The notes: generated by a model from the sequence alone, not told the origin. Numbered from the stretch's first letter, positions 16,308 through 28,148 are shown. The stretch is 64,000 nt of DNA from Hazenella coriacea (GCF_004341825.1 NZ_SMAG01000004.1:1-64000); one strand, 5' to 3'. Translations and numbers: made by a program.

Positions 16308-16700
16308 TTAACGTTTGGAGAACTGAGGTGCACGACGGGCTGCTTTAAGACCGTATTTTTTACGTTCTTTCATCCGTGGGTCACGGGTTAAGAAGCCAGC
16401 TTTTTTCAAGGAAGGACGGAGTTCAGCATCCACTCTGAGGAGTGCACGAGCAACGCCGTGGCGAATCGCTCCAGCTTGTCCGGTAAATCCTCCACCATTC
16501 ACTTTTACAAGTACATCATAACGATCTGCGGTATCAGTCAACACGAGTGGTTGCCGTACAATTGCTTTTAGAGTTTCCATACCAAAGTAATCATTGATAT
16601 CACGACCATTGATTACGATACGGCCATCTCCAGCAACGAGGCGTACTCGGGCAACTGATTCTTTACGGCGACCGGTTCCATAAAATTGAATTTGTGCCAT
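16308..16700 (-). CDS. rpsI: 30S ribosomal protein S9
   Basis: 130 residues, normal S9 length, with the typical start ([18 protein letters not shown]) and the basic C-terminal tail ending KR that reaches the P-site tRNA. The ATG follows AAGGAGGT. It is 21 bases downstream of rplM and ends the operon at a hairpin. A degraded copy of its tail lies about 2 kb downstream. Confidence 0.98.
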   Translation of the reverse strand: MAQIQFYGTGRRKESVARVRLVAGDGRIVINGRDINDYFGMETLKAIVRQPLVLTDTADRYDVLVKVNGGGFTGQAGAIRHGVARALLRVDAELRPSLKKAGFLTRDPRMKERKKYGLKAARRAPQFSKR

Positions 16701-16721
16701 GATTGGTACCTCCTTTTTTTA

Positions 16722-17159
16722 TTATCCGCGCAATTCCCACTCAATCGGCTGTTGTGCCTCATGAGGATGTTCGGAGCTTGCGTAGACTTTTAATTTTTTA
16801 AGTTGTTGACGACCTAATGTTCCTTTTGGAAGCATGCCTTTTACAGCAAGTTCAATCATACGCTCTGGACGGGTTGCACGTAAGTCTCCCGCAGAAGTCG
16901 CTCTGAGTCCACCTGGATATCCAGTGTGACGATAGTACATTTTTTGCTCTAACTTTTTACCTGTTAATTCTACTTGAGATGCATTGATCACGATGACGAA
17001 GTCACCTGTATCTACATGTGGGGTGAATTGTGGTTTATGTTTACCGCGTAGCAAAGTCGCTACTTCGGTTGCTAAACGCCCAAGGGTTTTCCCTTTTGCA
17101 TCCACCACATACCATTTCCGTTCTACTTCTAATGGTTTAGCCATATATGTGGTACGCAT
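16722..17159 (-). CDS. rplM: 50S ribosomal protein L13
   Basis: 145 residues, full length for L13 ([32 protein letters not shown], ending ELRG). First of the rplM-rpsI unit, transcribed from its own promoter at 17302-17330 with a structured leader. Binds 23S rRNA early in 50S assembly. Confidence 0.98.
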   Translation of the reverse strand: MRTTYMAKPLEVERKWYVVDAKGKTLGRLATEVATLLRGKHKPQFTPHVDTGDFVIVINASQVELTGKKLEQKMYYRHTGYPGGLRATSAGDLRATRPERMIELAVKGMLPKGTLGRQQLKKLKVYASSEHPHEAQQPIEWELRG

Positions 17160-17295
17160 CTATTTCCCTCCTCTTCTAACTTAACGGAATCTCCGTTATA
17201 TCGAAAGCTAAATATCAAGCATTTAGAAGCATTTTTTAAAATCATTTGATGTTGCGCCGAACTTCATCCACCGGGGCGTGGAGTGGAAAATACCA
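17160..17295 (-). promoter_or_regulatory. Putative L13 autoregulatory leader
   Basis: About 136 bases of untranslated leader between the promoter and rplM. It has a short stem (TCCAC-GCCCCG-GTGGA near 17268-17283) and further paired segments. Firmicutes rplM genes often carry a structured leader (L13 leader) bound by L13; placement fits, but I have not matched the consensus base by base. Confidence 0.45.
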
Positions 17296-17301
17296 AGCGT
17301 T

Positions 17302-17330
17302 ATCATACCCCAAAAACGCTTAATTGTCAA
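17302..17330 (-). promoter_or_regulatory. Sigma-A promoter of rplM-rpsI
   Basis: On the minus strand a perfect TTGACA (17325-17330), 17-base spacer and TATGAT (17302-17307). Predicted start near 17295, just before the truA end. Confidence 0.8.
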
Positions 17331-17342
17331 GAAAACGCCTCG

Positions 17343-18107
17343 CTAGATCATCGAATCTTCTCGTTCCCAAGGTGTATAACCCACCCTCATCAAAACCAAT
17401 CCTTCGGGTGGCAAAGTAGGACCTGCAAAGGTACGATCATGAGCTTGAATCATCTGTGGAATCTCTTCGACTGAACGATGATGTTTACCGATCTCCACCA
17501 AAGTCCCTGTGATAATTCTTACCATATTATATAAGAATCCATTTCCTGTTAGCTCAATATAAAGTCCTTGTTCGTCTTTGATCACACGACAATCATAAAT
17601 CGTTCGAACTCGATCGATCACTTCTGTCTTTGCCGAACAAAAAGAGGTAAAGTCGAAGGTTCCGATGAGGAGCTCTCCCGCTTTTCGCATGGGTTCAAGG
17701 TCAAGGCTGTATGGAATATGAGTGCGAAATCGACGAGTAAATATATTAGAAATGGGCTGGGTGTCAATCTGGTAGCGATATGTCTTCCAACAAGCACTCT
17801 TACGAGCATGAAAATCAAATGGTACTTTCGAACTACTCAACACACTGAGATCCCTAGGTAACATCCTTCTGAGGATATAAGCATATTTTTCAGATGGGAT
17901 CGGGCTCGTTGTCGTAAAATGACACACTTGCCCTTGTGCATGTACCCCTGCGTCCGTACGACCTGAGCCATGAATCGTCACTTCTTCTCCTGTGAGTGCA
18001 GTCAATGCTTCTTCTAATGTCCCTTGGATGGTACGTTGCTCAGGTTGACGTTGAAAGCCGGAAAAATCAGTTCCATCATATGCAATAACCAGCCGAACCT
18101 TTTTCAT
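17343..18107 (-). CDS. truA: tRNA pseudouridine(38-40) synthase TruA
   Basis: 254 residues. Catalytic aspartate in GRTDAGVHA (about residue 52), with FSGFQRQ near the N-terminus and the C-terminal FLYNMVRIITGTL typical of TruA. Modifies positions 38-40 of the tRNA anticodon arm. It lies seven bases after ecfT, as in B. subtilis. Confidence 0.95.
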   Translation of the reverse strand: MKKVRLVIAYDGTDFSGFQRQPEQRTIQGTLEEALTALTGEEVTIHGSGRTDAGVHAQGQVCHFTTTSPIPSEKYAYILRRMLPRDLSVLSSSKVPFDFHARKSACWKTYRYQIDTQPISNIFTRRFRTHIPYSLDLEPMRKAGELLIGTFDFTSFCSAKTEVIDRVRTIYDCRVIKDEQGLYIELTGNGFLYNMVRIITGTLVEIGKHHRSVEEIPQMIQAHDRTFAGPTLPPEGLVLMRVGYTPWEREDSMI

Positions 18108-18114
18108 CTAACTC

Positions 18115-18909
18115 CTACTTTCTTAACCACCACAAGCCTACTAGAAGAAATAGAAAGATGAGCGGGAGAATCAGATCTCTTAAATGATACCGAAGAATCT
18201 TTAATTTGGTTCTTCCTGTGCCTCCCCGATAACCACGAGCTTCCATGGCTAAAGCAAGGTCTTCAGCCCGACGGAAAGCAGAAACAAATAGTGGAATCAG
18301 CACAGGGATATAACTTTTAACCCGTTTCAAGATTGAGCCTCGATCAAAGTCTACTCCTCTTGCCATTTGTGCTTTTTTAATTTTCTCTGTCTCCGACCAG
18401 ATGGTTGGAATAAAGCGGAGAGCAATCGACATCATTAAAGCAAATTCATGTGCAGGGAGTCCTAACTTCTTAAATGGTTGTAATAGACGTTCTAATCCAT
18501 CTGTTAAATCAATGGGGGACGTGGTAAAGGTTAATAATGAAGCCATCACCACAAGTAAAAAGAAACGAGTTGAAATAAAGATTGCTTGTCGAACTCCTTC
18601 TTCATATACAGTAATGAAGAAGAATTGGATTAGGATTTCTCCACCTTTTGTCATAGTCAAATGAAGGATTGCGGTGAAAATGATTAGAAAAATGACCGGC
18701 TTCACAGCTCGGTATAAGATCTTTAGGGATATTTGAGAAAAATAGATCCCAATAATCGTAAATAGCAATAATAGACTATATGACCACACATTGTTTGCTA
18801 GAAAGACAATCAGCATATAGGCAAATACAAATAATAATTTAGCTCTAGGATCAAAGCGATGCAGAGGAGAGTTCCCGGGTATATACTGACCCATTACAAA
18901 TTGATTCAC
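18115..18909 (-). CDS. ecfT: Energy-coupling factor transporter transmembrane protein EcfT
   Basis: 264 residues, about five spans, starting GQYIPGNSPLHRFDPRAKL as in EcfT. The coupling helices carry ARGVD and AMEARGY motifs (the two A-R-G signatures). Together with EcfA1/EcfA2 it drives substrate-specific S components encoded elsewhere for vitamin uptake. Starts at GTG, sharing four bases (GTGA) with the ecfA2 stop. Confidence 0.95.
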   Translation of the reverse strand: MNQFVMGQYIPGNSPLHRFDPRAKLLFVFAYMLIVFLANNVWSYSLLLLFTIIGIYFSQISLKILYRAVKPVIFLIIFTAILHLTMTKGGEILIQFFFITVYEEGVRQAIFISTRFFLLVVMASLLTFTTSPIDLTDGLERLLQPFKKLGLPAHEFALMMSIALRFIPTIWSETEKIKKAQMARGVDFDRGSILKRVKSYIPVLIPLFVSAFRRAEDLALAMEARGYRGGTGRTKLKILRYHLRDLILPLIFLFLLVGLWWLRK

Positions 18910-19769
18910 TTAATCTCCTCTCTTTCTCTACGAGCCAGAAGAGCTGATACGAGATCTTCCAAAGCGAACATATCGGTAGATAAAGGTGGAGAAAGTCGTT
19001 GATTGAGTTGCATGATCAACTTAGTAATTTCAGGAAGGTCCAATTGAAGTTGACGCAAACGATCTGGTTGTGAAAATACCTGCTTGGCTGTGCCGTTCAA
19101 CACACATTGTCCCTCTGACATAAGATATAAGTGATCTGCATACCTCGCAGCATCATCCATATGATGAGTGACTAAGATCACAGTAAACTGCCGTTCCTTA
19201 TGCAATCGATAAATCGTATCAAGTAAATCTTTTTGCCCTTGCGGATCAAGTCCAGCGGTAGGTTCATCCAAAATCAAAATATCGGGTTGCATCGCTAAAA
19301 TTCCAGCAATTGCTACTCGCCTCATCTGACCGCCGCTCAGTTGAAAAGGTGAGCGACTTGCCAATTCAGGGGATAGACCTACCCACTTCATCGCTTGGGA
19401 AACCCGTTCCTCGATTTCTGATTCAGATAGTCCTTGATTATGAGGTCCAAATGCAATATCTTTGGCTACGGTTTCTTCAAACAATTGGTGCTCGGGGTAT
19501 TGAAATACCACACCCACATGACGACGAACTTGGAACAAATCCTTGCTCTCTTTATCTATCACATAAGGACCTATGTGGATTTTTCCAGATGTAGGACGTA
19601 ATAAACCGCTCAAAGTTTGAATCAACGTAGACTTCCCAGACCCTGTTGGACCTAATATAGCAACAAATGAATGACTATCTATCTGAAGATCAATATCACG
19701 CAAGGCTTGTTTTTCAAAAGGAGTATCTGGCATATAAATGTGATTTAGTCCTTGGATAAGAATCTCCAT
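18906..19769 (-). CDS. ecfA2: ECF transporter ATPase EcfA2
   Basis: 287 residues: Walker A GPTGSGKST, signature LSGGQMRR, Walker B ILILDEPTAGLDP, and the H-loop TVILVTHHMDD. Forms a heterodimer with EcfA1 under EcfT. Overlaps ecfA1 by 25 bases. In B. subtilis these are ecfA/ecfA' next to rplQ, the same order. Confidence 0.94.
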   Translation of the reverse strand: MEILIQGLNHIYMPDTPFEKQALRDIDLQIDSHSFVAILGPTGSGKSTLIQTLSGLLRPTSGKIHIGPYVIDKESKDLFQVRRHVGVVFQYPEHQLFEETVAKDIAFGPHNQGLSESEIEERVSQAMKWVGLSPELASRSPFQLSGGQMRRVAIAGILAMQPDILILDEPTAGLDPQGQKDLLDTIYRLHKERQFTVILVTHHMDDAARYADHLYLMSEGQCVLNGTAKQVFSQPDRLRQLQLDLPEITKLIMQLNQRLSPPLSTDMFALEDLVSALLARREREEIK

Positions 19770-20593
19770 AGTTCATTCACCAGATCCTCTGTTTTAGAGA
19801 TTTCTGTTTGAAGCGACCAACCATGCTGAATCAGTCGCTGATGAAGTTCAACAGATAATGGTACGTCCAATCCCCATTGTTTTAGCATCATCGCTTTAGG
19901 AAAAAGCTCAGTAGTGGGCAGATCCAGTTGTACTTCTCCTTCTGCCATCACAATCACTCGATGAGCTAGAAAAGCCTCATGAGCTGAATGAGTGATATGA
20001 ATCACAGTTGTTCCCCTTTGGTGTAACTGGCGAATGATCGTAAGGATATCTTGCCTTCCTTGTGGATCTAACATTGAAGTCGCTTCGTCAAAAACAATTA
20101 ATTCGGGTCGCATCGCCAAAATCCCAGCAATTGCAAGCCTTTGTTTTTGACCACCTGATAAATGGTGTGGCTCTCTCTGTTCCATTCCACTCAAACCAAT
20201 GGCTTCTAAAGTTTCATGGATTCGTACGATCATTTCTTCGCGTGGTACTCCCAAGTTCTCAAGACCAAACGCAACATCATCTTGTACAGATGTAGCAACG
20301 ATTTGATTATCTGGATTTTGAAAAACCATTCCTACCCACCGTCGAATTTCCCATAAATCAGCCTCCGAATGGGTAAACTTATCATTAACAGAAACATCTC
20401 CTTCTACAGGAAGAAGAAGCCCATTTAGACATCGTGCAAGGGTTGACTTCCCAGAACCATTCGGACCGATGATGCTTACATACTCACCCTTTTGAAAGGT
20501 GAGGTTCACATTTTTCAAGACCCACTTATCTTTCGGGGTTTCATCTGGAAGGTAATCAAACCATACGTTTGAAACTTGAATCAATGGGTTCAT
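19745..20593 (-). CDS. ecfA1: ECF transporter ATPase EcfA1
   Basis: 282 residues: Walker A GPNGSGKST, signature LSGGQKQR, Walker B LIVFDEATSMLDP. The first ECF gene after rplQ. A strong hairpin with T run precedes it, so its level may differ from that of the ribosomal genes upstream. Confidence 0.94.
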   Translation of the reverse strand: MNPLIQVSNVWFDYLPDETPKDKWVLKNVNLTFQKGEYVSIIGPNGSGKSTLARCLNGLLLPVEGDVSVNDKFTHSEADLWEIRRWVGMVFQNPDNQIVATSVQDDVAFGLENLGVPREEMIVRIHETLEAIGLSGMEQREPHHLSGGQKQRLAIAGILAMRPELIVFDEATSMLDPQGRQDILTIIRQLHQRGTTVIHITHSAHEAFLAHRVIVMAEGEVQLDLPTTELFPKAMMLKQWGLDVPLSVELHQRLIQHGWSLQTEISKTEDLVNELWRFLSKD

Positions 20594-20603
20594 TTATTCT
20601 CCT

Positions 20604-20657
20604 CAAAAAGAAAAAGGGTTGATGTCAGGACCGGTTAAGATCCTGCCCTCACCCTTT
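20604..20657 (-). terminator. Terminator/attenuator between rplQ and ecfA1
   Basis: On the minus strand AAAGGGT...CAGGA (stem) pairs with TCCTG...ACCCTTT across 20613-20657 and is followed by TTTTTCTTTTTG. It lies right after the rplQ stop and before the ecfA1 ribosome site, so it likely ends most S10-spc-alpha transcripts, leaving read-through for the ECF genes. Confidence 0.75.
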
Positions 20658-20672
20658 CATCTACAGATTTGG

Positions 20673-21065
20673 TTACTTCACCAATTCTAGGAAAGCCATT
20701 GGAGCTCCATCACCACGACGAGGTCCTATTTTGAGAATTCGTGTATAACCGCCATTACGCTCTTGATAACGAGGAGCGATTTCTTCAAACAATTTCTTGA
20801 CTGCATCCACTTGTTTGTTATGGACAATCTCTTCTCCATCTTTCACAGTGTTTGAACGAGTGGTACGAACAAACTCAGCTGCTTGACGACGAGCATGAAG
20901 ATCTCCACGTTTGCCGAGGGTAATCAGTTTTTCCACGATTGAACGAACTTCTTTTGCCTTCGACTCTGTTGTTTGAATACGCTCATTAATGATTAAGTCG
21001 GTAACAAGATCACGGAATAATGCTTTCCGAGCTGCTGTATCTCTACCTAACTTAGAGTGTGCCAT
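20673..21065 (-). CDS. rplQ: 50S ribosomal protein L17
   Basis: 130 residues starting [19 protein letters not shown]; the ATG follows GGGGAGGG. A longer upstream reading to 21086 crosses this ribosome site and was not used. The protein has the usual bacterial L17 body and a loop of about ten extra residues in the middle, as in Bacilli. Confidence 0.97.
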   Translation of the reverse strand: MAHSKLGRDTAARKALFRDLVTDLIINERIQTTESKAKEVRSIVEKLITLGKRGDLHARRQAAEFVRTTRSNTVKDGEEIVHNKQVDAVKKLFEEIAPRYQERNGGYTRILKIGPRRGDGAPMAFLELVK

Positions 21066-21089
21066 CGAATTTCCCTCCCCCTGCAAGTA

Positions 21090-22043
21090 TTAATCATCGC
21101 TGCGCAAGGCAAGTCCAAGCTCTTCTAATTTTTCTTGTACTTCTTCCAGCGATTTTCGTCCCAAGTTGCGGACTTTCATCATATCTTCTTCTGATTTCTG
21201 CGTAAGTTCTTGTACAGTATTGATTCCCGCACGTTTGAGACAGTTATAAGAACGGACAGAGAGATCTAACTCTTCGATCGTCATCTCCATCACTTTTTCT
21301 TTTTTGTCCTCTTCCTTTTCGACCATGATTTCAGCCTCTTTAGCCTCATCAGTCAAGCCAACAAATAACATCAGGTGTTCGTTCAGAATCTTAGCACCTA
21401 AGCTCACTGCTTCATCTGGTAAGAGACTTCCATCCGACCATACTTCAAGTGTTAACTTGTCGTAGTTGGTTACTTGTCCAACACGAGTATTAGTCACTTG
21501 ATAGTTAACTCGTTCGATTGGTGTATAGATCGAATCAATTGGAATAACGCCGATCGGTAAATCTTCTCGCTTGTTTTTATCAGCGGATACATATCCGCGA
21601 CCACGATCAGCTATCATACGAATGTGAAGATGAGCTCCTTCAGCCAACGTAGCGATGTGTAGATCTGGATTCAAAATCTCCACATCGCTATCAGCACGAA
21701 TATCACTCGCTTTGACATCTCCAGGTCCATCAATATCGATTTCAAGAACCTTCTCTTCATCTGAGTGAATCTTTAAAGATAGCTGTTTGATGTTAAGGAT
21801 AATCTCTGTTGTATCCTCAACCACTCCAGGAATCGTGGAAAACTCATGCAATACCCCATCAATCTGGATGGATGTGACGGCCGCACCAGGCAAAGAGGAC
21901 AGCAAGATACGGCGTAACGAGTTGCCAAGAGTAGTGCCGTATCCGCGTTCCAAGGGTTCCACCACAAATTTTCCGTATCGATGATCGTTACTGACTTCTA
22001 CAGCTTCGATCTTCGGCTTTTCAATTTCAATCATACGGCTCAC
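21090..22043 (-). CDS. rpoA: DNA-directed RNA polymerase subunit alpha
   Basis: 317 residues: alpha-NTD (about 1-230) with the dimerisation region [20 protein letters not shown] and an alpha-CTD (about 245-310) with [21 protein letters not shown] and [10 protein letters not shown]. Initiates polymerase assembly, with the CTD contacting UP elements and activators. It lies 24 bases upstream of rplQ. Confidence 0.98.
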   Translation of the reverse strand: MSRMIEIEKPKIEAVEVSNDHRYGKFVVEPLERGYGTTLGNSLRRILLSSLPGAAVTSIQIDGVLHEFSTIPGVVEDTTEIILNIKQLSLKIHSDEEKVLEIDIDGPGDVKASDIRADSDVEILNPDLHIATLAEGAHLHIRMIADRGRGYVSADKNKREDLPIGVIPIDSIYTPIERVNYQVTNTRVGQVTNYDKLTLEVWSDGSLLPDEAVSLGAKILNEHLMLFVGLTDEAKEAEIMVEKEEDKKEKVMEMTIEELDLSVRSYNCLKRAGINTVQELTQKSEEDMMKVRNLGRKSLEEVQEKLEELGLALRSDD

Positions 22044-22201
22044 AAACCCTCCTTCAGAACGTCGCGTTCCGGGCGTTATCTCACCAACTGGTGACTAGGC
22101 TGTTGTGTAAATACGGAATGGCTAGAGTCCACGTGTCCTATCCAGTATACACAAACTTCTCCCAAATTAAACCACGGACTTGTTAAGAAAGAAGTGAATA
22201 C
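22044..22201 (-). promoter_or_regulatory. rpoA leader region with inverted repeats
   Basis: A 158-base gap between rpsK and rpoA, longer than others in this operon. It holds two small dyads, GAACG-TCG-CGTTC (22057-22069) and TCACCA-AC-TGGTGA (22081-22094). A TATACT element near 22145 could be part of an internal promoter, but no good -35 is visible. Function is inferred only from position. Confidence 0.35.
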
Positions 22202-22600
22202 TTACACACGGCGACGTTTCGGCGGGCGGCATCCATTATGAGGAATTGGTGTGACGTCTTTGATGAGATTTACTTCTAAGCCTGCCGCTTGCAGAGAACG
22301 GATCGCTGCTTCACGACCAGATCCAGGTCCTTTTACCATTACTTCAACAGATTTCATACCGCTTTCCATCGCTGTTTTAGCTGCTTGCTCAGCTGCCATT
22401 TGAGCAGCGAATGGAGTGCTTTTCCGTGAACCTTTAAAGCCCATGGTTCCAGCACTTGCCCAAGCAACGGCATTACCGCGTGGATCTGTAATGGTGATGA
22501 TGGTGTTATTAAAGGTAGAACGAATGTGTACTACACCAGACTCCACGTGTTTTTTAGCACGACGTTTTACACGTTGAGTAGTAGTTTTACGTTTAGCCAC
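22202..22600 (-). CDS. rpsK: 30S ribosomal protein S11
   Basis: 132 residues with the S11 core ([38 protein letters not shown], ending [12 protein letters not shown]). Lies 21 bases after rpsM in the alpha operon. Confidence 0.98.
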   Translation of the reverse strand: MAKRKTTTQRVKRRAKKHVESGVVHIRSTFNNTIITITDPRGNAVAWASAGTMGFKGSRKSTPFAAQMAAEQAAKTAMESGMKSVEVMVKGPGSGREAAIRSLQAAGLEVNLIKDVTPIPHNGCRPPKRRRV

Positions 22601-22621
22601 TGTTTTCCCTCCTTACTTCGA

Positions 22622-22990
22622 CTATTTCTTTTTATTTGCAATCGTACGACGTGGACCTTTACGGGTACGTGCATTTGTTTTGGAACGTTGACCACGAACT
22701 GGCAAACCACGACGATGGCGAATTCCACGATAAGATCCGATTTCGATCAAACGCTTGATGTTAAGGGCTGTTTCACGACGTAAATCCCCTTCAACCACCA
22801 AGTTTTTATCAATATAACTACGTAACTTTGCGATTTCTTCCTCAGTTAGATCACGAACGCGTGTATCAGCTTTAATCTCGGTAGCTTCCAAAATTTTGCT
22901 TGATTGAGAACGACCAATTCCATAGATGTAGGTGAGGGCGATCTCAACGCGCTTTTCACGTGGTAAGTCGATACCTGCAATACGTGCCAT
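22622..22990 (-). CDS. rpsM: 30S ribosomal protein S13
   Basis: 122 residues with the S13 signature ([40 protein letters not shown]). Contacts the P-site tRNA and forms head bridges. Follows rpmJ. Confidence 0.98.
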   Translation of the reverse strand: MARIAGIDLPREKRVEIALTYIYGIGRSQSSKILEATEIKADTRVRDLTEEEIAKLRSYIDKNLVVEGDLRRETALNIKRLIEIGSYRGIRHRRGLPVRGQRSKTNARTRKGPRRTIANKKK

Positions 22991-23009
22991 ACGCTACACC
23001 TCCCGTCTG

Positions 23010-23129
<120 letters not shown>

Positions 23130-23187
23130 TTACCTCCTGTCTTTTGACAGACCCTTATCGAACCAAGTGATTCACCATGTGACGAAA

Positions 23188-23406
23188 TTATTTATAGCGA
23201 TAAGTGATCCGTCCACGGGTTAAGTCATACGGAGAGAGTTGAACTGTCACTTTGTCACCTGGCAGAATACGGATGAAATGCATACGAATCTTGCCAGAGA
23301 CGTGAGCGAGCACCTCGTGACCGTTCTCCAACTCTACCTTAAACATTGCATTTGGTAAGGGTTCTCTTACAACCCCTTCTACCTCGATCACATCTTCCTT
23401 GGCCAT
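23188..23406 (-). CDS. infA: Translation initiation factor IF-1
   Basis: 72 residues ([21 protein letters not shown] to GRITYRYK), a single OB fold that occupies the A site during initiation. Start set at 23406 after AAAGGAG; an upstream in-frame ATG adds eight residues absent from the family. Confidence 0.97.
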   Translation of the reverse strand: MAKEDVIEVEGVVREPLPNAMFKVELENGHEVLAHVSGKIRMHFIRILPGDKVTVQLSPYDLTRGRITYRYK

Positions 23407-23410
23407 CGAC

Positions 23411-23728
23411 TCACTCTCCTTTCTGCTCACTTTGATTATGTTGGAGCAGGTATTGGTTTAGGGCGTACCGCAACTTTGCGTTATTCACACGACCGAGCTC
23501 ATTAATTACGTTAGCCACTTCTTCAACTACCTGATTGGTTAGCTGAATATGCTTCACGTTTTTCTTTTTGGGACGGTCGAATTTTCGCTGGTCCCCATCA
23601 GCCAACCAAACGAAGTGAGGTTTTTCAAAACCGATGACAATCGCATAACAACCAGCTTCTCGTCCCCGTAAAACCCGAACGATTTGCCCAAGCTGGGGTC
23701 GACTGTCAACTTCTGTCACGTCTATCAC
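23411..23728 (-). CDS. KOW-domain RNA-binding protein (L14e/YbzG-like)
   Basis: 105 residues with a KOW motif at the N-terminus ([23 protein letters not shown]) and a helical tail. Family members sit between map and infA in Bacillales and resemble archaeal/eukaryal L14e; a role in translation is likely but not proved. It ends four bases ahead of infA and is seven-plus bases downstream of map. Confidence 0.8.
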   Translation of the reverse strand: MIDVTEVDSRPQLGQIVRVLRGREAGCYAIVIGFEKPHFVWLADGDQRKFDRPKKKNVKHIQLTNQVVEEVANVINELGRVNNAKLRYALNQYLLQHNQSEQKGE

Positions 23729-23739
23729 CCTTCACCTGA

Positions 23740-25139
<1,400 letters not shown>

Positions 25140-25216
25140 TTATCCCTCCCCGTTTTCATCCGTTACGGGCGGTTCGCAGGCAGAAATGAATCATTCAATC
25201 CTGCTCATGCATAGTT

Positions 25217-25235
25217 CCCCGGAGTATGTCCGGGG
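25217..25235 (-). other. Hairpin between secY and adk
   Basis: CCCCGGA-GTATG-TCCGGGG, a 7-bp GC stem with a five-base loop, 15 bases after the secY stop. No T run follows on the minus strand. It may stabilise the upstream mRNA or mark a processing point. Confidence 0.5.
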
Positions 25236-25249
25236 GTCACGATGTCAAC

Positions 25250-26554
25250 CTATTTATTCATAAACCCTTTGTAGTGGCGTTTGATCAATTGGCTTTCAAT
25301 CGTTTTCATCGTCTCAAGGGCTACCCCGATGACGATTAGCAAAGCTGTACCACCAATTTGAACTGATTGAGGCAAGTCTGCAATAACGACCATGAAGACC
25401 GGTAAAATTGACACAGCCGCCAAGAAAAATGCACCCGTTAGAGTGAGTCGATTCATTACCCGGGTCAAATAGGTGGATGTGTTTTTACCAGGGCGAATGC
25501 CAGGAATAAACCCGCCGTTTTTCTTCATCTGATCAGCTAATTGAATAGGGTTAATCTGTACAAATGTATAGAAGTAAGTAAACCCAATGATCAAGACCAC
25601 ATATAAAACCATTCCAAAACCAAATTCATCAGCACGAATGTTCTTGATCACCCAATCAGCGATTGGATTACCTGCCCAAAACTGCGCAATTGTCGCTGGG
25701 AAATATAAGAGAGATAGCGCAAAAATAACAGGAATCACTCCAGCTGCGTTTACTTTTAATGGAATGTGTGTGGATTGACCACCGTACATTTTACGTCCGA
25801 CTACACGCTTTGTATACTGAACAGGAAGTTTACGAACACCCTGTTGGATATAGATAACTCCAATGATAACGATTAGCACGACAGCTAAGATCCCGACAAC
25901 TTTTAAGATTCCTAAGAAGACTGGAGCATTAGGGGTTGTAAACAGAGTGGTATACACTTGCGTAATCTGTGTTGGAATTGCAGCAATGATCCCTGCAAAG
26001 ATCAGGATAGAAATTCCGTTACCAATCCCTTTTTCCGTGATCTTTTCACCAATCCACATTAAGAAAGCTGTCCCCGCAGTGAGTGTAAGTGAGATTAGTG
26101 CAAAATCCCAAAAGCTACCTCCCTGAACAAAACCCTGTCCAGCTGCATTATTAAACCCGATCGACATACCAATCGACTGAATCAAGGCAAGCACAATCGT
26201 AAAATAACGAGTAAACTGTGCTAGCTTCCGACGTCCTGCCTCACCTTCTTTTGCCCAACGAGCAAAAGCTGGAATGACATCCATCGTCAACAACTGTGCA
26301 ATAATCGAAGCTGTGATGTATGGAAAGATTCCTAGTGCAAAGATGGAGTAGTTTGTAAATGCGCCACCAGAGAAGACATCAAGTAAGCCAAAAACCCCTT
26401 GAGTTTCGTTCATTAGTGCACGGAGTGCTTCCGGATTCGTGTTCGGAACCGGAATAAAGCTTCCGACCCGAAACACGACTAACATCATCAGAGTAAATAA
26501 AATGCGCCGACGAAGATCTTCCACCTTAAAGATGTTGCCCAGGTTCCGAATCAT
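25250..26554 (-). CDS. secY: Preprotein translocase subunit SecY
   Basis: 434 residues with ten spans forming the protein-conducting channel (GSFIPVPNTNP near the start, PGIRPGKNTSTYL in the loop before span 8-9). Start ATG shares a base with the rplO stop (TAATG). Standard place in the spc operon. Confidence 0.98.
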   Translation of the reverse strand: MIRNLGNIFKVEDLRRRILFTLMMLVVFRVGSFIPVPNTNPEALRALMNETQGVFGLLDVFSGGAFTNYSIFALGIFPYITASIIAQLLTMDVIPAFARWAKEGEAGRRKLAQFTRYFTIVLALIQSIGMSIGFNNAAGQGFVQGGSFWDFALISLTLTAGTAFLMWIGEKITEKGIGNGISILIFAGIIAAIPTQITQVYTTLFTTPNAPVFLGILKVVGILAVVLIVIIGVIYIQQGVRKLPVQYTKRVVGRKMYGGQSTHIPLKVNAAGVIPVIFALSLLYFPATIAQFWAGNPIADWVIKNIRADEFGFGMVLYVVLIIGFTYFYTFVQINPIQLADQMKKNGGFIPGIRPGKNTSTYLTRVMNRLTLTGAFFLAAVSILPVFMVVIADLPQSVQIGGTALLIVIGVALETMKTIESQLIKRHYKGFMNK

Positions 26555-27003
26555 TAGATTACCTCCGTCGCTCCACCAGCGGCGGCAATTTTTTGAGTCG
26601 CGGCTTGTGAAAATTTATTTGCTTTCACTGTCAACTTTTTGGTTAGTTCACCGTCACCCAACACTTTCAAACCATCTTTAAGATTTCGTACAACTCCAGT
26701 TTTCAAAAGCAATTCAGGAGTTACTTCAGTACCATCCTCAAAGCGGTTTAAAACATCCAAGTTAATAACAGCATACTCTACACGATTTGGATTGGTAAAT
26801 CCTCGTTTAGGTAGACGTCTGTAGATAGGGTTTTGCCCACCTTCAAAGCCTGGACGAACGCCACCACCTGAGCGTGCCTTTTGTCCTTTATGTCCTTTTC
26901 CTGCTGTTTTACCTTGACCAGCAGAAACTCCGCGGCCAATGCGTTTTTTCGTTTTACGAGACCCTAGAGCAGGTTTTAACTCATGTAGTTTCACTCTTCG
27001 CAC
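26554..27003 (-). CDS. rplO: 50S ribosomal protein L15
   Basis: 149 residues, with the Gly/Lys-rich N-terminus ([20 protein letters not shown]) and the C-terminal domain ending [11 protein letters not shown] follows GAGGAGGTG. Confidence 0.98.
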   Translation of the reverse strand: MRRVKLHELKPALGSRKTKKRIGRGVSAGQGKTAGKGHKGQKARSGGGVRPGFEGGQNPIYRRLPKRGFTNPNRVEYAVINLDVLNRFEDGTEVTPELLLKTGVVRNLKDGLKVLGDGELTKKLTVKANKFSQAATQKIAAAGGATEVI

Positions 27004-27027
27004 CTCCTCTTCAACGTATCCTGCACA

Positions 27028-27216
27028 CTATTCATTGATTTCTTTGACTTCAACCAAGTGTTTAACTTGATTGATCATCCCACGAATGGCCGGACTATCT
27101 TGATGAAGAACGGTCTGTTCCCGTTTACGCAGACCGAGCGTGCGCAGGGTGACACGTTGCACTTCAGGACGGCCAATCATACTCCGCTTGAGGGTAATCG
27201 CCAGTTTCGTTGCCAC
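27028..27216 (-). CDS. rpmD: 50S ribosomal protein L30
   Basis: 62 residues ([20 protein letters not shown]...). I placed the start at GTG (27214-27216): AAGGAGG ends eight bases ahead, while the ATG at 27220-27222 lies directly against that site. Confidence 0.93.
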   Translation of the reverse strand: MATKLAITLKRSMIGRPEVQRVTLRTLGLRKREQTVLHQDSPAIRGMINQVKHLVEVKEINE

Positions 27217-27228
27217 GGTCATCCCTCC

Positions 27229-27747
27229 TTATCCTAACAATTCTTCTACGGTTTTACCGCGTAATTTTGCTACATCTTCAGGGCGTTTCAAACTTTGTAA
27301 TCCGGTTAATGTTGCACGAACCATATTGATTGGGTTGTTTGAACCAGTCGATTTTGTAAGGATATCCCCTACACCAGCAACGTTTAATACGTCACGCACA
27401 GGACCTCCCGCAATTACACCAGTACCTTTGGAAGCTGGCTTAAGAAGAACTTTTCCTGCTCCAAAATGACCGATGATATCATGAGGAATTGTGCTTCCTA
27501 TGAGAGGAACAGAGATCAGGTTCTTTTTCGCTTCTTCAATGCCTTTACGAATTGCTTCTGGTACCTCTGCGGCTTTTCCGATGCCAGCACCCACTCTGCC
27601 TTTTCCGTCACCGACAACTACAAGAGCACTAAAGCTGAAGCGGCGACCACCTTTAACAACCTTTGCTACGCGGTTGATGCTAACCACTTTCTCCATAAAC
27701 TCAGACTGTGCAGCATCTCTTTTGCGTGGCTTCTCTTGTCTGCTCAA
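27229..27747 (-). CDS. rpsE: 30S ribosomal protein S5
   Basis: 172 residues with the S5 double-stranded RNA-binding domain ([24 protein letters not shown]) and second domain ([14 protein letters not shown]). It begins with TTG, overlapping the rplR stop (TTGA), eight bases after AAGGAGG. Acts in decoding fidelity. Confidence 0.97.
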   Translation of the reverse strand: MSRQEKPRKRDAAQSEFMEKVVSINRVAKVVKGGRRFSFSALVVVGDGKGRVGAGIGKAAEVPEAIRKGIEEAKKNLISVPLIGSTIPHDIIGHFGAGKVLLKPASKGTGVIAGGPVRDVLNVAGVGDILTKSTGSNNPINMVRATLTGLQSLKRPEDVAKLRGKTVEELLG

Positions 27748-28112
27748 AAGTCTAGACCTCCTTCCCTTGCTCCATCAGCTAATGCTTTTACACGTCCGTG
27801 ATAAATATATCCACCACGGTCAAAAATAACATTTTCGCAGCCTTTTTCTTTCGCACGTTGTGCGATCAGTGCTCCGACTTTGCGTGCAGCGTCAACTGTT
27901 GCGCCACTTTCGCCTTTCCCTTTAAGTTCAACATCTAAGGAAGATGCAGAAGCAAGGGTTGTGCCTGTTTGATCATCGATCAATTGAGCATAGATGTTTT
28001 TCGAAGAACGGAAAACATTGAGGCGAGGACGCTCAGCCGTGCCAAAAAGTTTTTTACGAACACGCAGATGGCGTTTTTTACGCTTTTTGTTGCGATCATC
28101 TTTTTGAATCAC
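27744..28112 (-). CDS. rplR: 50S ribosomal protein L18
   Basis: 122 residues ([25 protein letters not shown] to [10 protein letters not shown]); binds 5S rRNA. Starts at GTG and overlaps rpsE by four bases. Confidence 0.97.
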   Translation of the reverse strand: MIQKDDRNKKRKKRHLRVRKKLFGTAERPRLNVFRSSKNIYAQLIDDQTGTTLASASSLDVELKGKGESGATVDAARKVGALIAQRAKEKGCENVIFDRGGYIYHGRVKALADGAREGGLDF

Positions 28113-28148
28113 GGTCTAGCTCACTCCCTTCTATATTAAGCGATTAGT

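Noticed and set aside
22130-22160. Internal promoter for rpoA
   Set aside because: TATACT is present but no acceptable -35 lies 16-18 bases upstream, so it was not listed as a promoter.
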